Notes: generated from the sequence alone by a model not told the origin. A DNA stretch of 23,924 nucleotides from Lachnoclostridium sp. UBA3775 (GCA_002369525.1 DFFN01000112.1:1-23924); one strand, 5' to 3'; positions 7,389 to 16,229 are shown, numbered from the stretch's first letter. Made by a program: numbers and translations.

Positions 7389-9035
7389 CTAATTCTTTTC
7401 ATCTTCCTTGTCAAACGATGGCCGGTCAACCAACGTTTTCTTTGCGATAAAGAGCGCGACAAGCATCATGACGATCGCAAAAGGAAGGGACAGATGCAGA
7501 TATGCTTTCGGGAGCAAGGCCGTAAACAGATAGCTGATGAAGCTTACAAGGGCTGCCGTCAGTGCATACGGAAGCTGGGTCTCAACATGCGTCACATGTT
7601 CGCATCTTGCTCCTGCCGAGGCCATGATCGTCGTATCGGAAATCGGTGAGCAGTGGTCGCCGCAGACTGCACCGGCCATGCATGCCGATACGCAGACAAC
7701 GCCCACGGGGTCGTCCACCGGGAATACTCCGAGCGTGATCGGGATAAGGATACCAAAGGTTCCCCACGACGTTCCCGTCGCAAACGAAAGGAAGCAAGCA
7801 ATGAGGAAAATGATAGCCGGAAGCAATCTTGCAAAACCGCCGGCGGATTCCTTGACAAGCTCTTCGACGAAAAGCTTTGCGCCGAGGGAATCGGTCATTG
7901 TCTTTAAAGTCCATGCAAAGGTCAGGATGAGGATCGCGGGTACCATGGCCCTGAAGCCCTCGGGAATCGAATTCATTATCGTTCTGAACGGAAGCACGCG
8001 GCGGATCAGGTAATATATGATGGTTATGATAAGCGTCACAGCCGAGCCGAGCATCAGTCCGACCGAAGCGTCTGAATTTGAAAATGCATCGACAAAATTC
8101 TCACCCTTAAAGAAGCCGCCCGAGTAGATCATTCCGATCACACAGGAAACTATCAGCACTGCAATGGGTAAAACAAGGTCGATGACCTTGCCCTTTGGAT
8201 TTGCTTTTTCCTCAGCTTCATCCGCAAGGCTCTGCATGCCCGAGAAGATGTCTCCCTTTTCCTTGGCATTTTTCTCGTGCTTCGCCATCGGGCCGAAGTC
8301 CATGTTGGTGAGCGCCATGGTTATCATCATGACAATCGTCAGGATCGCATAGAAGTTAAAGGGTATTGCCTTAATGAAAAGCGAAAGGCCGTTGCCGTCG
8401 TCAACGTAGCTCGATACTGCCGCTGCCCATGATGAAACGGGAGCTATGATGCAGACGGGAGCCGCCGTTGCGTCGATGAGATATGCAAGCTTTGCACGGC
8501 TTACATTGTGTCCGTCGGTAACGGGACGCATTACGGAGCCCACTGTGAGGCAGTTAAAATAGTCATCGATGAAGATCAGCACGCCGAGAGCAATCGTTGC
8601 AAGCTGCGCTCCGATCCTGGTCTTTATGTGCCCGCTTGCCCAGCGTCCGAAAGCCGCCGAACCGCCGGCCTTGTTCATCATCGCAACCAAAGAACCGAGT
8701 ATCACAAGGAATACCAGTATTCCGACATTATAAGGGTCCGCAAGGTTTTTGACAATACCGTCGTTAAAAACATGTGTCAGCGTCTTTTCGAAATTGCCGC
8801 CGCTCCACAGAATTCCGCCGACAAGTATGCCGATGAAAAGCGAGGAATAAACCTCTTTCGTCAGAAGCGCAAGTCCGATCGCGATCACCGGCGGAAGCAG
8901 AGCCCACGCGGTTTTATAGAAGGTCTTGCAGGCCTTTACCGCCTCATCCTCTCCTTCCGCGAAGGCGAGTGAGGTAAGAAGAAGCATCACAAATGCGGTG
9001 ATCAGCAAAAAACAGATTCTCTTTTTCCTGTTCAT
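7389..9035 (-). CDS. Na+/H+ antiporter, NhaC family
   Basis: A polytopic membrane protein of the NhaC family (PF03553-type), expected to exchange Na+ for H+ across the cytoplasmic membrane. I use the ATG at 9033-9035 (548 residues) because AAAGGA lies 8 bases upstream; a longer reading would need a TTG start. The N-terminal segment 5-26 is a hydrophobic, signal-like helix ending Ala-Phe-Ala. Family motifs include FIDDYFN (about 157-163), ATGTSWGTFG (about 419-428) and GDHCSPISDTT (459-469), followed by HVxTQLPYA. The last motif is characteristic of the Clostridia/Bacilli members. It lies between two YidC-phosphatase paralogues on the same strand. Ion specificity is inferred from family only; some members exchange organic substrates. 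Confidence 0.88.
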   Translation of the reverse strand: MNRKKRICFLLITAFVMLLLTSLAFAEGEDEAVKACKTFYKTAWALLPPVIAIGLALLTKEVYSSLFIGILVGGILWSGGNFEKTLTHVFNDGIVKNLADPYNVGILVFLVILGSLVAMMNKAGGSAAFGRWASGHIKTRIGAQLATIALGVLIFIDDYFNCLTVGSVMRPVTDGHNVSRAKLAYLIDATAAPVCIIAPVSSWAAAVSSYVDDGNGLSLFIKAIPFNFYAILTIVMMITMALTNMDFGPMAKHEKNAKEKGDIFSGMQSLADEAEEKANPKGKVIDLVLPIAVLIVSCVIGMIYSGGFFKGENFVDAFSNSDASVGLMLGSAVTLIITIIYYLIRRVLPFRTIMNSIPEGFRAMVPAILILTFAWTLKTMTDSLGAKLFVEELVKESAGGFARLLPAIIFLIACFLSFATGTSWGTFGILIPITLGVFPVDDPVGVVCVSACMAGAVCGDHCSPISDTTIMASAGARCEHVTHVETQLPYALTAALVSFISYLFTALLPKAYLHLSLPFAIVMMLVALFIAKKTLVDRPSFDKEDEKN

Positions 9036-9069
9036 GACAATTATCCTTTCAGCCGTCAAGGCAGTATAA

Positions 9070-9100
9070 ACACAGCTGTGTGAATTTTATAACATTTTAT
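9070..9100 (-). promoter_or_regulatory. Possible nhaC promoter with a palindrome at the start region
   Basis: On the minus strand there is an extended -10 (TGTTATAAA) at about 9086-9094, with an AT-rich region and no convincing -35. Just downstream, around the expected transcription start, is a perfect 12-base palindrome ACACAGCTGTGT (9070-9081), a candidate operator. No terminator hairpin is visible between the upstream gene (stop at 9116) and nhaC, so read-through is also likely. Confidence 0.4.
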
Positions 9101-9115
9101 CAAAAAAAGCAAGAC

Positions 9116-11809
9116 CTACTCCACTTTAGTCCAATTATTTTTATCAAATATATTGTCATGTACATTATAATAAGTTTTTTGTGAATCAGTAGGAATTCCT
9201 TCTGTAATAACATCATATACAGCCTCATTTCTGTTTGAGCTATCTATTATTTTCCCTGTAAAAGGATTCCTTGGCTCATCAATTATTTTCTCAGTTGCCA
9301 ACCATAAAACATCGGCATTACACATAAACATATTATCTACACGAAATCCTTTGCTTTCAAAATCTTTCACTAGCAAAAGGCAATTATATTGTTCCACATC
9401 AAGTCCATCATCTGTAATCAGTTCATCAAATTGTTCAAGACCGAACCCATGATCCGATGTTATTATTATTCTAGTATTGTCATACACATCACATTTCTTT
9501 AGATAATCAAGCCACTTTCCCACTAAAATAATAGACGCTGCATTAGCATGATAATGAGAATACTGCCAATATTTATCCATTTTCATAATCCTATTATCTA
9601 CAACATGTGCTTTTTTTACATCAAACCCGGAATTATCAATTATCTCCTCCATTGTGTAATCCGGAAGTTGAAGTTCAGATGGTGCATGCGGAAGCTCGTT
9701 GGTAAATATAAATATATTATTGTCCTCCGTTTCACTTATTCCTGTCATGTTATTAAGATTATCAAGCATATAATAGTCACTTGCCCCTTCATGCCCTGTT
9801 GCTGCTGCGAAAGAAACATTAAAATATGCACCCTCATCATACAAAAAATTCTGAGCAAATATAGGAGCAGCTTTCATAAGAACATAAGATATCATATTCG
9901 TTTTTTTTATTTTTGATATATTATCATAATCAAGATACGCATATTTATCTTTCAAATCATAACTTGTTATTTGCGGGAATTCGTCAAATATTGAAAGTTC
10001 ATTATAAATACCCGGAAATGGAAGATTCGAAAGAATAACATTATAACCATTTTCTGCAAACATTATCGGCATCACTTTCATTGCCTGTATTCGTCTCTCT
10101 TTATAATCCATTTTGCTTTTTTCATTTTCACGTGGAGTATATTCGTATCCTCCAAATATAGAAGGAGAGCCTACATTAGTACCTCCCCCTAATGAAACTG
10201 TGTTGGGATAAAAAGTAAATCCATCATAACTCTCAGCCAATTCCGGTTTTTCATCAAAAATGTATGGTATATAAGCTCCAATTGCCCTATCAAGCATTAA
10301 AACAACAACATTTTTCCCATTTTTGCTAAACGTAAACACCCTATCATTGTCTGTATTCCCTTTCTCCGATATACTATCCGAATAACTTTGTATCCCCCTG
10401 ACCGTTTTAATCATATTATTACCAGAAACAACCACCATGCTCAATGTAATAACAACAATAGGCACTAATAATTTATTGGCACATTTTACCACAATTACCA
10501 TTATCAATGATATACTGATGGCAAAAGCCACTATACTACTAAGAATATATTGCCATTTTACATTATATCCCCTGTCAAATCTAAAGATTGGATTTACAAC
10601 TCCTAGATTTGTCTTAAAAATGAAAAAATCCAGGATAATAACAAAATACGCTGTAATGAGTGCTTTTTCGAAACCTTTCCTTTTCTCTTTCTTCATGAGT
10701 CCGCATACAACATTACCCCATACTATAAATACACCTCCAAAAATGCAGAGGCAATAAACAGTAACATCCCACAGGCTCTTTAAGTTATAGCCAAAAATTT
10801 CAGATGGAGAAGAAGAAAAAATAGTATATGGTATATACAAAGCCATTAAAATCACAAGTGCCACTTCTATACAAAATAGTCTCTTCAAACTGAAATCTTT
10901 AAAAGTTTCTTCTTTATGTTCTTCTTTATCTCCGCTCTGAACACTTTTTTCCTGTAACTTGTCAGCTTTTTTCTTCATAATTTCAGATATAATTATCGGC
11001 AAAAAATAAATATACAAGCATATAAGCGAAGTAATTGTATATGTCGCAGATGTTTGAGGGGCAGACATAACAATAACAGCCTCAATCATATAATAAGTAA
11101 AAAGAATCATTCCTAGAAGATACATGACTACAGCCAGGAATTTCATCACCCTTTTCGAATTACCCGTCCTTATAACAATGTTTTTTATCAGCGAAAATAT
11201 GTTATTGAAAGTCCAGTACAATACCAACGCGGCGTTAGAATTATAAAGAATCACCAGAAAAACAAGCGGAAGCACAAAAATCTGCCATTTTTCTTTCCAC
11301 TTCATACCATTTGAATATATTATTCCCGCCACAAGATTAACCAGGGTCATTATAATAGGAAGCGCATTTATCTTTAAATTGCCAAATCTAATCCATCCAT
11401 CTGGTTTTATAAACAATACATTATAAATACCCTGAACATTTGACAAATAATTATAGGCTGCGATAAAAAACGGTATCTGCAGAAGAAGGGAAAGAGAACC
11501 TTTGATGGAGTACAAAGGCTTATATGACTGTTCCCGGTAGTACTCCTGAATCATATAATACCTTTCTTCTCCCCTGAAGGTTGCCTTTATATGTTTCAGG
11601 TACTTTTCCATCCGCCTGCGGCGTTCCCTGTCTTCTTTTTGATATGTATCGGCCCGGTTATACATCGGCAACGTGATAAAGCTGACCACCAGGCTCAGTC
11701 CCAACAAAGAATAAAGAGGATTGCTGGTAAGCCTGTAAATTGCCACAAAAACATACTTATAAAGTATTTCAAGCGGTCCGATAACTAAATTGTACAGACA
11801 ATCAAACAT
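9116..11809 (-). CDS. YidC/Oxa1-like domain fused to alkaline-phosphatase-superfamily domain, copy 2 (AT-rich)
   Basis: A diverged paralogue of the 4496-7273 gene with the same order of parts. I use the second ATG (11807-11809, 897 residues), which has GAGG 7 bases upstream; the first ATG (11815) touches it. Residues 1-215 are YidC-like, with LPMYNRAD, a charged hairpin, QIPFFIAAYNYL and LYWTFNNIFSLIKNI. Further membrane helices run to about 465, with a Lys/Glu-rich loop near 280-305. The catalytic-type domain has VLMLDRA (Asp507), GTN (Thr544), NELPHAP (His708) and TSDHG (Asp786, His787), and ends with a VHxxIxDKxNW motif shared with copy 1. The YidC groove arginine is Ser43. Beyond about the first 100 codons the DNA is much more AT-rich than its neighbours (about 17-35% G+C in lines sampled, against about 50%). 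This suggests transfer or mosaic origin. Confidence 0.8.
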   Translation of the reverse strand: MFDCLYNLVIGPLEILYKYVFVAIYRLTSNPLYSLLGLSLVVSFITLPMYNRADTYQKEDRERRRRMEKYLKHIKATFRGEERYYMIQEYYREQSYKPLYSIKGSLSLLLQIPFFIAAYNYLSNVQGIYNVLFIKPDGWIRFGNLKINALPIIMTLVNLVAGIIYSNGMKWKEKWQIFVLPLVFLVILYNSNAALVLYWTFNNIFSLIKNIVIRTGNSKRVMKFLAVVMYLLGMILFTYYMIEAVIVMSAPQTSATYTITSLICLYIYFLPIIISEIMKKKADKLQEKSVQSGDKEEHKEETFKDFSLKRLFCIEVALVILMALYIPYTIFSSSPSEIFGYNLKSLWDVTVYCLCIFGGVFIVWGNVVCGLMKKEKRKGFEKALITAYFVIILDFFIFKTNLGVVNPIFRFDRGYNVKWQYILSSIVAFAISISLIMVIVVKCANKLLVPIVVITLSMVVVSGNNMIKTVRGIQSYSDSISEKGNTDNDRVFTFSKNGKNVVVLMLDRAIGAYIPYIFDEKPELAESYDGFTFYPNTVSLGGGTNVGSPSIFGGYEYTPRENEKSKMDYKERRIQAMKVMPIMFAENGYNVILSNLPFPGIYNELSIFDEFPQITSYDLKDKYAYLDYDNISKIKKTNMISYVLMKAAPIFAQNFLYDEGAYFNVSFAAATGHEGASDYYMLDNLNNMTGISETEDNNIFIFTNELPHAPSELQLPDYTMEEIIDNSGFDVKKAHVVDNRIMKMDKYWQYSHYHANAASIILVGKWLDYLKKCDVYDNTRIIITSDHGFGLEQFDELITDDGLDVEQYNCLLLVKDFESKGFRVDNMFMCNADVLWLATEKIIDEPRNPFTGKIIDSSNRNEAVYDVITEGIPTDSQKTYYNVHDNIFDKNNWTKVE

Positions 11810-11860
11810 TCTCATTCCTCAAAACATTTCTTCTAAAACGTAGTGATAAAATCCCGTCCG

Positions 11861-12211
11861 TCACTTCTTCACCGGCTCGATTTTCTTCCTTGCTTTTCCA
11901 AACTCTTCGGTAATGGCTTTTTTAACTTCCAAGTTTCGGAGCGGTTTTCTTTGTTTTCTGTGCCTTCGGAACAGCTTCATCCAAAAAGGCATCTCCCAAC
12001 GTTTTCACATATGCAGCCGCTTTCTTAAGGCTCATGCAATCCTTCCTTGCAATATTTCTTGTGACCCTGGGGAAAATCTTTTTAAAGCCTTCTGTCTTCT
12101 TTAATGCCTCGACTGCCTTTTCCATGTTGCCGGAATTGTCAAATTCAAGCTTTTCATATTTTTCAAGCTTCTTTCCGGCTTCCTTGTTATTTGACGATTT
12201 TTTCTTGGCAT
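11861..12211 (-). pseudogene. Small lysine-rich protein gene with two compensating frameshifts
   Basis: An ATG (12209-12211) with a perfect GGGAGG 7 bases upstream opens a frame that is soon lost at a run of six A (about 12195-12200). The reading continues in another frame through MEKAVEALKKTEGFKK and on to APKLGS. It returns to the original frame near 11928 (a GG), giving EVKKAITEEFGKARKK and ending at TGA 11861-11863. The start and final stop are in the same frame (351 bases), so the ancestor was probably an intact 116-residue basic protein. The middle 67 codons alone (11922-12125) are the only stretch opening with its own ATG, and that ATG has no ribosome binding site. Function is not recognised. 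Sequencing error at the two runs is an alternative to real decay. Confidence 0.55.
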
Positions 12212-12298
12212 CACAGCACCTCCCATACGGTTTTTCTCATTTTAACACCGGGAGCGCACCAAATATGCACCATCCCTTATTATCCGGCGAATATTTTT

Positions 12299-13501
12299 TC
12301 ATAGAACCTGGAAAATATAAAATTTGAGATAATAGCTTTCATCGGCCGCCCAGAGTATGGGATGGTCCGGAGACTGGGTACGGAATTCAACCTGGCGGAG
12401 CCTTCTATGTACATTCTTTGCCGCCTCGCCTATGGTTTTTGCAAAAAGCTCCGGATCCATGAAGTGCGAGCAGGAGCAGGTTGCGAGAAAACCGCCGGGC
12501 TTTACAAGCTTCATGCCGCGGAGATTTATCTCCCTGTAGCCTTTTATTGCGTTTTTCACAGAATTACGGGACTTTGTAAATGCAGGCGGATCAAGTATCA
12601 CAAGGTCATATTTTTCTCCCGCCGCCTCAAGCTCCGGAAGAAGCTCAAAAACATCGCGGCAGATGAATTTTACCCTGTCAGAAAGCCCGTTGAGCGCTGC
12701 ATTTTCTCTTGCCTGCTCTACGGCAAGCTCCGACGCATCGACCCCTGTAACCTCCTTAGCACCTGCAATACCTGCATTAAGTGCAAAGGAACCCGTATGG
12801 GTAAAGCAGTCAAGGACCCTCGCGCCCTTTGCTAGTTTATGTATTGCAAGGCGGTTATATTTCTGGTCAAGGAAAAAGCCGGTCTTCTGTCCGTCCTTTA
12901 CGTCAACCATATATTTCACGCCGTTTTCAACTATCTGTACCTTTGTGTCAAACTCCGGTCCGATGAAGCCTTTAAAGACTTCCATGCCCTCAAGATTTCT
13001 TACCCTGGCATCGCTTCTTTCATAAACGCCGCGGATGACCACACCGTCTTCCGACAAGATTTCCTTCAAAAGCCTGATGATATCCGGCTTCAACCTGTCG
13101 ATACCAAGCGCCAGGGATTCCACCACCAGCACATCCTCGAACTTGTCGATAACGATGCCGGGCAGGAAATCCGCCTCGCCGAACACAAGACGGCAGGAAG
13201 AGGTATCTACCACCTTTTTGCGGTACTCCCAGGCATTTTTCAGGCGGTTTTTAAGAAACTCTTCATCAATTATCTCATCTGCATTTCTCGTCAGCATCCT
13301 GACCGTGATCTTCGAATTCGTGTTTATGAATCCTTTTCCCATGTGATAACCGTCAAAATCATTGACAAGCACGATGTCGCCGTTTTCAAAACGTCCGAGC
13401 ACGCTTGCTATTTCATTGTCATATATCCATGCGCCGCCCGCCTTTATCGTGCGGCCCTCGCCCTTTTTCAGGCTTACGACAGCTGTTTCTTTTTTTTCCA
13501 T
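12299..13501 (-). CDS. rlmI: Class I rRNA large-subunit methyltransferase, RlmI family
   Basis: Predicted SAM-dependent methyltransferase of the RlmI family, which makes 5-methylcytosine at position 1962 of 23S rRNA (E. coli numbering). I choose the ATG at 13499-13501 (400 residues) because AGGTGG is 5 bases upstream; an in-frame GTG three codons earlier has no good site. An N-terminal PUA-like domain (about 8-72) precedes a Rossmann methyltransferase. The SAM motif is VLDCFTHTGSFALNAG (229-244), the LDPPAF motif is near 303-308, and a CSCS motif (342-345) probably supplies the catalytic cysteine. The full length matches the family. Its promoter is probably at 13672-13701, leaving a leader of about 165 bases. 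Confidence 0.9.
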   Translation of the reverse strand: MEKKETAVVSLKKGEGRTIKAGGAWIYDNEIASVLGRFENGDIVLVNDFDGYHMGKGFINTNSKITVRMLTRNADEIIDEEFLKNRLKNAWEYRKKVVDTSSCRLVFGEADFLPGIVIDKFEDVLVVESLALGIDRLKPDIIRLLKEILSEDGVVIRGVYERSDARVRNLEGMEVFKGFIGPEFDTKVQIVENGVKYMVDVKDGQKTGFFLDQKYNRLAIHKLAKGARVLDCFTHTGSFALNAGIAGAKEVTGVDASELAVEQARENAALNGLSDRVKFICRDVFELLPELEAAGEKYDLVILDPPAFTKSRNSVKNAIKGYREINLRGMKLVKPGGFLATCSCSHFMDPELFAKTIGEAAKNVHRRLRQVEFRTQSPDHPILWAADESYYLKFYIFQVL

Positions 13502-13802
13502 TTGTTCCACCTTTTCCGATCTTTATATGTTAAGCATCTTGATTTGCGACCCGTAAACCGGGCATTGCGTCCACCATCTATTTCCGGAAGCTTACCTCAT
13601 CTTCGTCAAGGCCGATGTCGTTAAAACAGGCACATAAAGCACATCGTCGATTTTAGTAAGTATTTCAGTTTATTTTATCACATCAGGCAGGTTTTGTTCA
13701 AGGAAAGAATTTATTTAAGGATTGTTTAATAATTCACGTGCTATAATCCGGCCATAAAGAACGAAAATACACCTACGACACTAAAAGACAAGGAGTCCAA
13801 AC
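13502..13802. promoter_or_regulatory. Divergent intergenic region with promoters for rlmI (-) and the ABC exporter (+)
   Basis: For rlmI, minus-strand TTGAAC (13696-13701), an 18-base spacer and TAAAAT (13672-13677) with an extended TG form a good promoter. For the exporter, plus-strand TGCTATAAT (13739-13747) is a strong extended -10 without a consensus -35. An imperfect 8-base inverted repeat (13711-13718 and 13725-13732, 7 of 8 matching) occupies the -35 zone and could bind a regulator. The rest (13511-13670) is the rlmI leader. It contains short open frames without start signals and no gene I can support. Confidence 0.6.
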
Positions 13803-16184
13803 ATGTTTTTCAACATTCTGAAAAAAGACTTAAAACGCGGCAGGACGATGAACACCATAATCCTTTTATTCATCATCCTCTCGGTCACCTTCATCGCCGG
13901 CAGCGTAAACAGCATTGTCTCGGTAACAAGCTCACTGGACAATTACTTTGAAAAGGCCGGTGTTCCCGAACTGGTCGGCGGAACCATGGACAAGGCTCAG
14001 GCCTTTGATCTTACGGAACTTCTTAAGGACGATGCCGGACTTTACACCGGCATAGATTATGAAGATTTAATATTGATCGACGGCAACATGGTTTCCCGCG
14101 AAAACGGTGAAGTCATCGATCTGTTAAGCACCGTAATCGCCTGTCCCTTCGGAAGCACCAAAACAAAATACTTTGACAAAGACAATAATGAGCTTACAGA
14201 GGTAGGGCGAGGCGAAATCTATACAGTCAAAAAAATGCTTGACGAGACAGGCCTTAAGGTCGGCGACACGATAATTATCAAGGTCGGCGACAGCAGTACC
14301 GCTCTTAAGATAAAAGGCACCGTGAAAGACGCAGTCCTCGGCTCGGCGCTTATGGGAAACAGCCGAATGCTCTTAAACGATGAGGATGCGGCCGGCATTT
14401 ACGAAGAATCCAAAAAACTCGGCTGGACCGGAAAAATGTACATGTTCCATACCGATCATGCGAAGGAGCTTGAGAGCAGATTAAACGAGCTTGACGTAAG
14501 CTTTATGTTCCTCGGCACCCGCGAATTCATCAAATCCTCCTATATCATGGATATGGTTGTGGCGATACTTCTTCTTGTGGTCAGCGCGATACTTATCATC
14601 GTGGCGCTTATCGTGCTCCGCTTCACCATAAGCTTTACAATGTCTTCCGAATTCCGCGAGATCGGCGTCATGAAGGCTATCGGCATCGGCGACTTAAAGA
14701 TACGTCTCCTCTACCTTGCCAAATATCTTGCGATCTCCCTTGCCGGAGCAGTCATCGGAACCTTCTTAAGCTTCCCCTTCGGGAAGCTGATGACAAACGT
14801 TTCGGGGACTTCGATACTTATAGAGTCTGACAACGGCGTTCTGACCAGCATACTCTGCGCGATAGGCGTTGTGCTGGTGATCATGCTCTTCGGTCTGCTC
14901 TGCACAAGGAAAGCCAACAAGCTCTCGCCTGTCGATGCGATCAGAAACGGACAGACCGGCGAGCGTTACAAAAAGAAAGGCTTTTTGCATCTTTCAAAGA
15001 GCAGGCTCGGAGCCACGACCTTCATGGCAGGAAACGATGTCCTTTCCGCTCCGAAGAGATTTCTGATAATCATAGTGGTTTTTGCACTGTCAATACTTCC
15101 GATACAGTTTCTTGACATCGTCGCAAGCTCCCTCGGTACAAAGGAAATGCTCACAAACCTCGGCTGTCTTCCTTCCGATGCCGTATTTATCATAACCGAT
15201 TCCGACTATACGTTTACCACCGACGGAAGCGGCCATGAAAAGCTCGTAAAACAGATAGAGGATATAGAAAAGAGACTGAAAAACAACGGCATGCCCGGCA
15301 GGGTCTATACGGAGATCATGCTGGCATCCAAACAGGAATTTAACGGAAAAACCACCAAGGTACTTGCGGTACAGGGTGTCAACAACCGCTCTGACGAGCA
15401 TAAATACACCAGGGGCAGCGCTCCGAAAAACAAAAACGAAGTTGCGATAATGCCCGGCACCGCAAAAAGCCTCGGCGCAGATATCGGCGACACGATAAAG
15501 GTGAGCATCGGCAAGGACAGTTACGAGCTGATCATCACAGGCTTTTTCGAAGCCATGCTAAACAAAGGCGACGGCATCAGGATACACGAAGATCTTTATG
15601 CGGACTACAATTACGCAAACGGTTCCTTCGGAATGCAGCTCGACTTCGACGATCATCCGGGCGAAAAGGAAGTAAAGAAAAGACTTGAAAAGCTTGAAGA
15701 TATCATTCCGGAAGGCAGCCAGTTCGTTACCGGTGCAGAGCAGGCCGAAAGCATCACCTCGGTCGGTCCGATGTTCACATCGATCAAAAAGATTTTCCTG
15801 ATCCTTTCGATAGCGATAGTCATCATGGTCGCAGTGCTCATGGAACGCTCCATGGTCATCAAGGAAACCGCCGAGATCGCAACTCTCAAGGCCATCGGCT
15901 TTACGGACGGAAAAGTGGTAACCTGGCACGCGAAGCGCTTCATAATCACCGCAGTCATCTCGGCTGCCATCGCAGGCCTTTTGGCCCTTCCGATCTCAAA
16001 GCTTTGCGCAGACCCTATATTTTCCTTCATGGGCGTAAAGCAGGGTGTTAAATACTCATTCAATGTACCGAGAGTATGCATCTTCTATCCTGTACTTGTA
16101 ATGTGCTTCATGACGATAAGCATATGGATCACGGCATCATACACAAGAAAGATCACAGCCCAGGAAACAAGCTGCACGGAATAA
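13803..16184 (+). CDS. ABC transporter permease with two FtsX domains
   Basis: A 793-residue membrane subunit of a MacB/LolCE-like ABC system. Such proteins do not move solutes through a channel but couple cytoplasmic ATP hydrolysis to work on extracytoplasmic lipids, lipoproteins or peptides. The order is an N-terminal helix (about 18-40), an extracytoplasmic domain (about 45-245), a first FtsX core with three helices (about 250-380) and a helix near 423-445. A second large extracytoplasmic domain (about 450-655) and a second FtsX core (about 660-785) follow. AAGGAG lies 8 bases before the ATG. The ATPase gene follows after 45 bases, and a two-component system lies further downstream, an arrangement common for antimicrobial-peptide or envelope-stress exporters in Firmicutes. 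The substrate is unknown. Confidence 0.9.
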   Translation: MFFNILKKDLKRGRTMNTIILLFIILSVTFIAGSVNSIVSVTSSLDNYFEKAGVPELVGGTMDKAQAFDLTELLKDDAGLYTGIDYEDLILIDGNMVSRENGEVIDLLSTVIACPFGSTKTKYFDKDNNELTEVGRGEIYTVKKMLDETGLKVGDTIIIKVGDSSTALKIKGTVKDAVLGSALMGNSRMLLNDEDAAGIYEESKKLGWTGKMYMFHTDHAKELESRLNELDVSFMFLGTREFIKSSYIMDMVVAILLLVVSAILIIVALIVLRFTISFTMSSEFREIGVMKAIGIGDLKIRLLYLAKYLAISLAGAVIGTFLSFPFGKLMTNVSGTSILIESDNGVLTSILCAIGVVLVIMLFGLLCTRKANKLSPVDAIRNGQTGERYKKKGFLHLSKSRLGATTFMAGNDVLSAPKRFLIIIVVFALSILPIQFLDIVASSLGTKEMLTNLGCLPSDAVFIITDSDYTFTTDGSGHEKLVKQIEDIEKRLKNNGMPGRVYTEIMLASKQEFNGKTTKVLAVQGVNNRSDEHKYTRGSAPKNKNEVAIMPGTAKSLGADIGDTIKVSIGKDSYELIITGFFEAMLNKGDGIRIHEDLYADYNYANGSFGMQLDFDDHPGEKEVKKRLEKLEDIIPEGSQFVTGAEQAESITSVGPMFTSIKKIFLILSIAIVIMVAVLMERSMVIKETAEIATLKAIGFTDGKVVTWHAKRFIITAVISAAIAGLLALPISKLCADPIFSFMGVKQGVKYSFNVPRVCIFYPVLVMCFMTISIWITASYTRKITAQETSCTE

Positions 16185-16229
16185 TATCACCAAAGATAAG
16201 TCACAAAACATCAAAAGGAGTAAACCGAT

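Noticed and set aside
13580..13680. Minus-strand frames reading KIDDVLYVPVL and NDIGLDEDEVSFRK before rlmI, resembling the end of a protein split by a frameshift
   Set aside because: No start codon with a ribosome binding site, the first part overlaps the likely rlmI promoter, and no family is recognised. It may be a gene relic but cannot be supported.
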